The notes beneath the pieces are model-generated. The model was given only the letters and a program-made list of their open reading frames with translations. It made no database searches and was not told the origin of the DNA. Shown here piece after piece: positions 23,424 through 64,000 of a DNA stretch of 64,000 nt. The first letter of the stretch is position 1. Each line of letters opens with the position of its first letter. The translations under genes were made by a program, and so were the position numbers. Origin of the DNA: Flaccisagitta enflata (Eukaryota > Chaetognatha > Sagittoidea > Aphragmophora); the NCBI GenBank assembly GCA_965153355.1, contig OZ231127.1, forward strand, positions 95,294,001-95,358,000. Reading direction: 5' to 3'.

Positions 23424-23766
23424 GATCATTACAAGGCATACATGTGGAGGATCAAACTCCAACTGCTGGACAACTGCGCTTTCGCCGAGATGCAGGTTGT
23501 TGTTGTTATTGTTGTTGTTGCTATTGTTGCTGTTGTTGCTGTTGTTGATCATTACAAGGCAGACATGTGGAGGATCAAACTGCAACTACTGGACAACTGC
23601 GCTTTCGCCGAGATGCAGGTTGTTGTTGTTGTTGTTATTGTTGTTGTTGTTGTTGTTGTTGCTGTTGTTGTTGTTGATCATTACAAGGCAGACATGTGGA
23701 GGATAAAACTGCAACTACTGGACAACTGCGCTTTCGCCGAGATTGTTGTTGTTGTTGTTATGCAGG

Positions 23767-23804
<38 letters not shown>

Positions 23805-23877
23805 GATCATTACAAGGCAGACATGTGGAGGATCAAACAGCAACTACTGGACAACTGCGCTTTCGCCAAGATGCAGG

Positions 23878-23930
<53 letters not shown>

Positions 23931-24117
23931 GATCATTACAAGGCAGATATGTGGAGGATCAAACTCCAACTGCTGGACAACTGCGCTTTCGCCGAGATGC
24001 AGGTTGTTGTTGTTATTGTTGTTGTTGCTATTGTTGCTGTTGTTGATCATTACAAGGCAGACATGTGGAGGATCAAACAGCAACTACTGGACAACTGCGC
24101 TTTCGCCAAGATGCAGG

Positions 24118-24159
<42 letters not shown>

Positions 24160-24236
24160 TTGTTGATCATTTCAAGGCAGACATGTGGAGGATCAAACAG
24201 CAACTACTGGACAACTGCGCTTTCGCCGAGATGCAG

Positions 24237-24287
<51 letters not shown>

Positions 24288-24378
24288 GCTATTGTTGCTG
24301 TTGTTGATCATTACAAGGCAGACATGTGGATGATCAAACAGCAACTACTGGACAACTGCGCTTTCGCCAAGATGCAGG

Positions 24379-24432
<54 letters not shown>

Positions 24433-24507
24433 GTTGATCATTACAAGGCAGACATGTGGAGGATCAAACAGCAACTACTGGACAACTGCGCTTTCGCCGA
24501 GATGCAG

Positions 24508-24572
<65 letters not shown>

Positions 24573-24654
24573 GATCATTATAAGGCAGACATGTGGAGGA
24601 TCAAACTGCAACTACTGGACAACTGCGCTTTCGCCGAAATGCAGGTTGTTGTTT

Positions 24655-24692
<38 letters not shown>

Positions 24693-24768
24693 GATCATTA
24701 CAAGGCAGATATGTGGAGGATCAAACTCCAACTACTGGACAACTGCGCTTTCGCCGAGATGCAGGTCG

Positions 24769-24836
<68 letters not shown>

Positions 24837-24909
24837 GATCATTACAAAGCAGACATATGGAGTATGAAACTGCAACTACTGGACAACTGCGCTTTCGCCG
24901 AGATGCAGG

Positions 24910-24947
<38 letters not shown>

Positions 24948-25248
24948 CATTACAAGGCAGACATGTGGAGGATCTTACTGCAACTACTGGACAACTGCGC
25001 TTTCGCCGAGATGCAGGTTGTTGTTGTTGTTGTTGTTGTTGTTGTTGATCATTACAAGTAGGGATGTGGAAGCGATTGACCGCTTCCATTTTGGTGGGTG
25101 GGATAGCTACTAGTATTTGAACTGCAAAATGGAAGCGGAAGCGGAAGCGGTATAAAAATCGACCGCTTCCACATCCCTAATTACAAGGCAGACATGTGGA
25201 GGATCTTACTGCAACTACTGGACAACTGCGCTTTCGCCGAAATGCAGG

Positions 25249-25331
<83 letters not shown>

Positions 25332-25404
25332 GATCATTACAAGGCAGATATGTGGAGGATCAAGCTGCAACTACTGGACAACTGCGCTTTCGCCGAGATG
25401 CAGG

Positions 25405-25475
<71 letters not shown>

Positions 25476-25757
25476 GATCATTACAAGGCAGATATGTGGA
25501 GGATCAAACTGCAACTACCGGACAACCACTTTCGCCGAAATGCAGGTTGTTGTTGTTGTTGCTGTTGTTGTTGCTGTTGTTGTTGCTGTTGTTGTTGTTG
25601 TTGTTGTTATTGTTGTTGTTGTTGATCATTACAAGGCAGACATGTGGAGGATCAAACTGCAACTACCGGATAATCGCTTTCGCCGAAATGCAGGTTGTTG
25701 TTGTTGTTGCTGTTGTTGTTGTTGCTGTTGTTGTTGCTGTTGTTGTTGTTGTTGTTG
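22154..25757 (+). repeat. DEPDC5: tandem array of about 25 copies of one DEPDC5 exon in (TTG)n
   Basis: A unit GATCATTACAAG plus a 60-base block (first intact copy 22378-22437, last 25636-25693) repeats about 25 times, separated only by 30-90 bases of (TTG)n. The block reads ADMWRIKLQLLDNCAFAEMQ, and the leader reads DHYK. In animal DEPDC5/Iml1 the segment just before the next exon reads DQY, a short insert, then DMWRLK and a Cys about nine residues on, so this is the orthologous exon. Each copy has ACAAG before and CAG|GTTGTT after, usable as phase-0 splice borders; the next exon at 27984 is also phase 0. Copy 1 and the last two have frame-breaking deletions; two copies (near 22680 and 23742) have TTG runs inside the exon. 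The whole unit is a multiple of three, so very long open frames cross the array. Confidence 0.85.
25059..25179. mobile_element. 121-bp hAT-type MITE inside an exon copy
   Basis: Inverted ends TAGGGATGTGGAAGCG and CGCTTCCACATCCCTA, internal GGAAGC repeats, and an exact 8-base target duplication ATTACAAG at 25051-25058 and 25180-25187. Eight bases and the AGGGATG end fit the hAT superfamily. The duplicated 8-mer is part of the exon leader, so the insertion postdates the array. A related fragment is at 63916-63953. Confidence 0.85.
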
Positions 25758-25825
25758 TAGTCGACATTTAACCAATAAAATTTGACACGTTGAGGATCCA
25801 TCTTCTGTCAGATTTCAATTTTTAG

Positions 25826-25905
25826 GTGCGACAAAGCACCTCTATAACTGGCTGTGTCCGTTGCTCGGTCGGTTGGTTGGTCGGTTGGTCGGGTAACGCA
25901 TTCGT
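25826..25905 (+). repeat. hairpin short repeat, GGTGC type, 5' part
   Basis: TTTTTAGGTGC-GACAAA-GCACCT hairpin, CTATAACTGGCTGTGTCCG, GGTTGGTCGG units; no 3' half. Confidence 0.65.
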
Positions 25906-26055
25906 TCTTCGATCCACACGTCGCACCTTATTGGCCTACTTGGCCTTGTTGTTCTCTTTGTTGTTGTCATCAATGTTTAATATGAGAGATACTGTTCCAC
26001 TTTTCATATATCCATGGAGATCCGACATATAAACAGAATCCCCTCTTCTCTACAG

Positions 26056-26111
26056 TTTGATTTTCTCGGCACCCATTTCCGTATTTCTGAGATATGGATG
26101 CGAAGATAAAA
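26056..26111 (+). pseudogene. decoy copy 1 of the DEPDC5 exon-2 5' edge
   Basis: After CTCTACAG, a 56-base block resembling the start of the true exon at 27984, ending AAAA|GTAACT and then (CT)n. In the exon's frame it ends in TAA. Confidence 0.75.
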
Positions 26112-26113
26112 GT

Positions 26114-26194
<81 letters not shown>

Positions 26195-26196
<2 letters not shown>

Positions 26197-26247
26197 GATT
26201 TTTCTCGACACTCACTTCATTTCTGAGTGTGGATCGAAGATAAAACC

Positions 26248-26250
<3 letters not shown>
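26195..26250 (+). pseudogene. decoy copy 2, most diverged
   Basis: After (CT)n TCAG; reads TTGATTTTTCTCGACACTCA, short deletion, ends GATAAAACCTCAC. The GT of the donor-like site is lost. Confidence 0.7.
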
Positions 26251-26292
<42 letters not shown>

Positions 26293-26293
26293 G

Positions 26294-26349
26294 TTCGATT
26301 TTCTCGGCACTCACTTCCGCATTTCTGAGATGTGGATGCGAAGATAAAA
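26294..26349 (+). pseudogene. decoy copy 3
   Basis: After (CT)n CTTAG; TTCGATTTTCTCGGCACTCA start, GATGCGAAGATAAAA end, then GTAAC. Same length, 56 bases, as copies 4 and 5. Confidence 0.8.
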
Positions 26350-26353
26350 GTAA

Positions 26354-26418
<65 letters not shown>

Positions 26419-26536
26419 GCGGGGCCCCGAGGGTACAAAGTCTCAGGGCCCATAAAAATCTCAGAATCTCAGGGCCCAGAATTCTGTTCCCTGAGACACT
26501 ATATTCTTTTACTCCCTCTCTCTTAATCTTTAATTA

Positions 26537-26590
<54 letters not shown>

Positions 26591-26867
26591 TCTCTCTCTC
26601 TCTCTTTTTATCTCTCTCTGGCTGAATTTTTCTTCCTGTTCCCCTTTTTTCCCCCATCCCCCATTGCAACCCAAATTCCAGCTATAAGTGTGTTGTGTAA
26701 AAACAAGGCCACCCCAGTTGGGATGGGGTTACAGGGGCAGTGATAAAGAAGGTCACAACATTACCAACCAATGTTAACCGTGTTTAGCGTGATTCCAGTG
26801 ACTATTTGGTTTTTATGATGAATTCTAATGCCGCAGCATTCCGTCCAGTGACAAGTAATTTGTCATT

Positions 26868-26898
<31 letters not shown>

Positions 26899-27320
26899 AC
26901 AACATCTTCTCTGCTTTGTGGTCACTCTGGTTGCAAATTTTGACTTGTGAAAATGCAGCTTTCATTCTCATTTGAGTTGTGATCAGACATTAGCACTTTT
27001 AATGCCCCAAAACTAAAAACAAAAATAAAAAAACAAAAGGAATAAAAAAATGTGGAAAATGTAATCCATATACGCACAACAAATATAACCTCCTTTCAAA
27101 ACCAACATGTCTCATCTGTCTGTCTGTCTGTTTGTCTGTCACATTTTACTTTTTTATGTTATTTATTCCTTGGCCTCTATGCTCCTGCCTAAATGTGGCC
27201 CCAAATATGGCCCCTGCTAGCCCACACCCAACTAGGGTAGTCATGTATCCGGCCTGGTTTCTCTCAAGAGAGAGAGAGAGGGAGAGAGAGAGAGAGAGAA
27301 AAAAAGAAAGAGAAAGAGAA

Positions 27321-27497
<177 letters not shown>

Positions 27498-27642
27498 AAA
27501 ACAAAATATTCCTGACAATGATAATGCATTTTCTTGGGGCCCAGAATTCTGGGCATCACTAAAAAGGAAAAAATGGTACATCTCAGGGCACAGAATTCGG
27601 GGCAATGATACGCACTCCTCTCATTCTCTCTCTCTTTCTTAG

Positions 27643-27698
27643 TTCGATTTTCTCGGCACTCACTTCCGCATTTCTGAGATGTGGATGCGAAGATAAAA
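27643..27698 (+). pseudogene. decoy copy 4
   Basis: After TCTCTTTCTTAG; identical in layout to copy 3, followed by GTAAC and about 55 CT units. Confidence 0.8.
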
Positions 27699-27700
27699 GT

Positions 27701-27812
<112 letters not shown>

Positions 27813-27813
27813 G

Positions 27814-27869
27814 TTCGATTTTCTCGGCACTCACTTCCGCATTTCTGAGATGTGGATGCGAAGATAAAA
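27814..27869 (+). pseudogene. decoy copy 5
   Basis: After (CT)n CTTAG; same 56-base block and GTAAC, then (CT)n running straight into the acceptor of the true exon. Confidence 0.8.
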
Positions 27870-27871
27870 GT

Positions 27872-27981
<110 letters not shown>

Positions 27982-27983
27982 AG

Positions 27984-43546
<15,563 letters not shown>

Positions 43547-43693
43547 GATTCATCATGATTTTTTTTTTTTAAAAGTCAATCTGACTTGCCAATTTTTTTA
43601 AAAAGTCATTGCCATTTTGCAAAGCCATATTCGGTACTTAATAATATTACTCAGAATATTATTTCTCTTCTTGTCTTGAGCTTGACTCATTTT

Positions 43694-43852
43694 TAGTTGC
43701 GGACACGCAACTCTATAAGAGGCTTTGTCCGTCCGTCCGTCCGTCCGTGGTGATCGAGTTGGAAAGTGTGAAAACGCGCATATCCGCCCCTGCCCACCCC
43801 TGCCCACCCGTCCGCAACTGGTATTGGCCGTGTATCCGGCCTTTTTTTGCTG
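43694..43852 (+). repeat. hairpin short repeat, TTGCG type, full length
   Basis: Starts TTTTTAGTTGCGGACACGCA, has CCGT units, a doubled CTGCCCACCC, CGTCCGCAACT and the end GGCCGTGTATCCGGCC. It lies 150 bases after the DEPDC5 stop; the rest of the 786-base gap to FAHD2 has a CT tract (44094-44144). Confidence 0.88.
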
Positions 43853-44090
43853 TATCAGACTTAGTAAAGCCGGATTTCCCCGATTGACGATCAAATCTAG
43901 TCGGTGCACTTTTTATTTTGTTGGGGTGATGCAATAATTGTACGTCATTAAAATTCTTGAAAAAAAAACACCGGTCTTTCTGACAAGTCATTTGTCATGC
44001 CATTTATGTGTCTCGCTGTGTTACTTCATACTGCGCTCTCTCTTTCTCTGTGTGTCTGCCCGGATCTGTCTGTTTTTCTTTCTTTCATAC

Positions 44091-44149
<59 letters not shown>

Positions 44150-44332
44150 TCAAGAGGCCAGTTGGTGCCTTACCAAAGCTTTTATACATTTGACCCGCTT
44201 CTACCAAATTAAAATTTACGCTTAGTCAGTATCGTCATAATCGCCATTTCGTCATTAACATTTTAATAATGTTACGTGATGTTACAAATTCAGATTCGTA
44301 TTCAAAACAAACTCTCAATCAACAGCGCGAAG

Positions 44333-63086
<18,754 letters not shown>

Positions 63087-64000
63087 GGTTTTTTAAATTA
63101 TTTTACCTTTTTTTTTTACTTTTTTATATCTTTTTATTCCAAAAGTACCTTATTTCATTTTTAAACTTTTTTACTTTTTTCTCCCTGTGTCATGTCACTA
63201 TAGTTTTGCACTCTCTGCTCACTTTTATGGTCTCATTGGATTGATTGGTAAAAAAGTCACTTTTATTGGCACGTGGTGTGATACTATAATCAGTCTTTCA
63301 ACTTAAATTGTTAAAATATATTCATTCATTTTCATCCCTTTTTGTAATTCACCGCTTAAAAAAGGAACTGAAACATATGAATAAAGACAATGAAAAAAAA
63401 AAGAGGAAGAGGCAGAAGAATGTTCCGACAAAGACAAGAGATAGATTGACGGGAAGAGAAACAACAATGACAACAACAACAAAACAAAAACAAAACAGTA
63501 TCAAATGTGTTAGATAATCAGCGGTGCCCAATTCTCATTATCCCATGTCTACTCTATACTTTAGGTAGTGAGATACTGAGATGCAGCAGGCACAAAGTAG
63601 CCGTTGACCTATTTTCTATCCCAAAGGCAATCCTGATTTAAGGACTTTTTGAGCTTTGGGGGTTTAGATGAAAGCGTAAAATGACATTACCCAAAAGCCT
63701 GATATATGGATTTGGCTTAGATGTGCACTACATATGAGCTAGGATTTGAGCCTCAGTTTTTGCTTTAAAGTTAGGCTTTGATATTTTGGCTCGAGGTTGG
63801 GATATGGGGCTGCTGCTCAAAAAGGCCATAGGGCTTACATAACCGAATGTTTGCAATACCTAAGGAAGAAAATGTTTAGAAGATCTTTATTTTCAAGTTC
63901 AATTCATTGGAAAATGGAAGCGGAAGCGGCATGAAAATCGCTTCCACGTCCCTTTTTGTCATGCATACATTACGCTGTCATCCTAGCCAGAATTTTAACA
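63087..64000. other. FAHD2 3' flank
   Basis: T-rich 3' UTR-like DNA, then unassigned sequence. 63570-63850 has GTAGCCGTTGACCTATTTTC and GGCTTGGATTT-like units resembling a worn inverted-repeat minisatellite element. 63916-63953 (GGAAGCGGAAGCGGC, CGCTTCCACGTCCCT) is a fragment of the hAT MITE at 25059. Confidence 0.5.

Noticed and set aside
22154-25757. Regular repeat-spacer layout as a CRISPR array
   Set aside because: Spacers are all TTG microsatellite, the repeat is a DEPDC5 coding exon, and the genome is eukaryotic.

Overview
Eukaryotic, almost certainly metazoan, nuclear DNA from a draft assembly: genes have many GT-AG introns, two 10-N gaps are present (2983-2992, 22144-22153), and recognisable proteins include DEPDC5/Iml1, FAHD2, an EGF-module protein and a non-LTR retrotransposon. 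The species cannot be named from sequence. Microsatellites, minisatellites, foldback elements and a hairpin-ended short repeat make up much of the non-coding DNA.

Layout. 1-180: 3' end of an unknown ORF. About 300-2982: AT-rich satellite, period about 142 bp. 3109-5691: AT-rich coding blocks of unknown identity. 5916-9212 (+): a multi-exon gene for a secreted/type I membrane, mucin-like protein with a four-cysteine head, Ser/Pro/Thr stalk, one membrane helix and a coiled-coil tail; reading phase is kept across all proposed junctions. 9755-12435 (+): two ORFs, probably one gene, helical then Cys-rich with an EGF-like module. 12.4-22.1 kb: gene-poor, with TA-flanked foldback/MITE elements, inverted-repeat-bounded minisatellites, microsatellites and an array of a 20-bp palindrome.

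22154-43546 (+): DEPDC5, the GATOR1 subunit that restrains TORC1. Eleven exons (27984-43546) join in phase to 2,575 codons; N-terminal exons are not seen. The exon just upstream exists as a tandem array of about 25 copies separated only by (TTG)n (22154-25757). The 5' edge of the next exon occurs five more times in (CT)n tracts, each with a splice acceptor, a donor-like GTAAC in at least four, and an in-frame TAA. The 3' edge of a third exon is duplicated twice in its own intron. Exon pieces and microsatellites thus seem to have been amplified together at least three times in one gene.

44333-63086 (+): FAHD2, five exons, 288 codons, all in phase; intron 1 is 16.2 kb and hosts a same-strand non-LTR retrotransposon (53.6-58.7 kb) whose ORF1 carries an SGNH-hydrolase domain and whose ORF2 carries APE endonuclease and reverse transcriptase. 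The rest of intron 1 is repeats and unassigned DNA.

Leads most worth following: the DEPDC5 exon array with its decoy exons, the hairpin repeat family with compensatory stem changes, the mucin-like receptor gene, and the retroelement whose two ORFs are one frame apart from a single TAG and one missing base.
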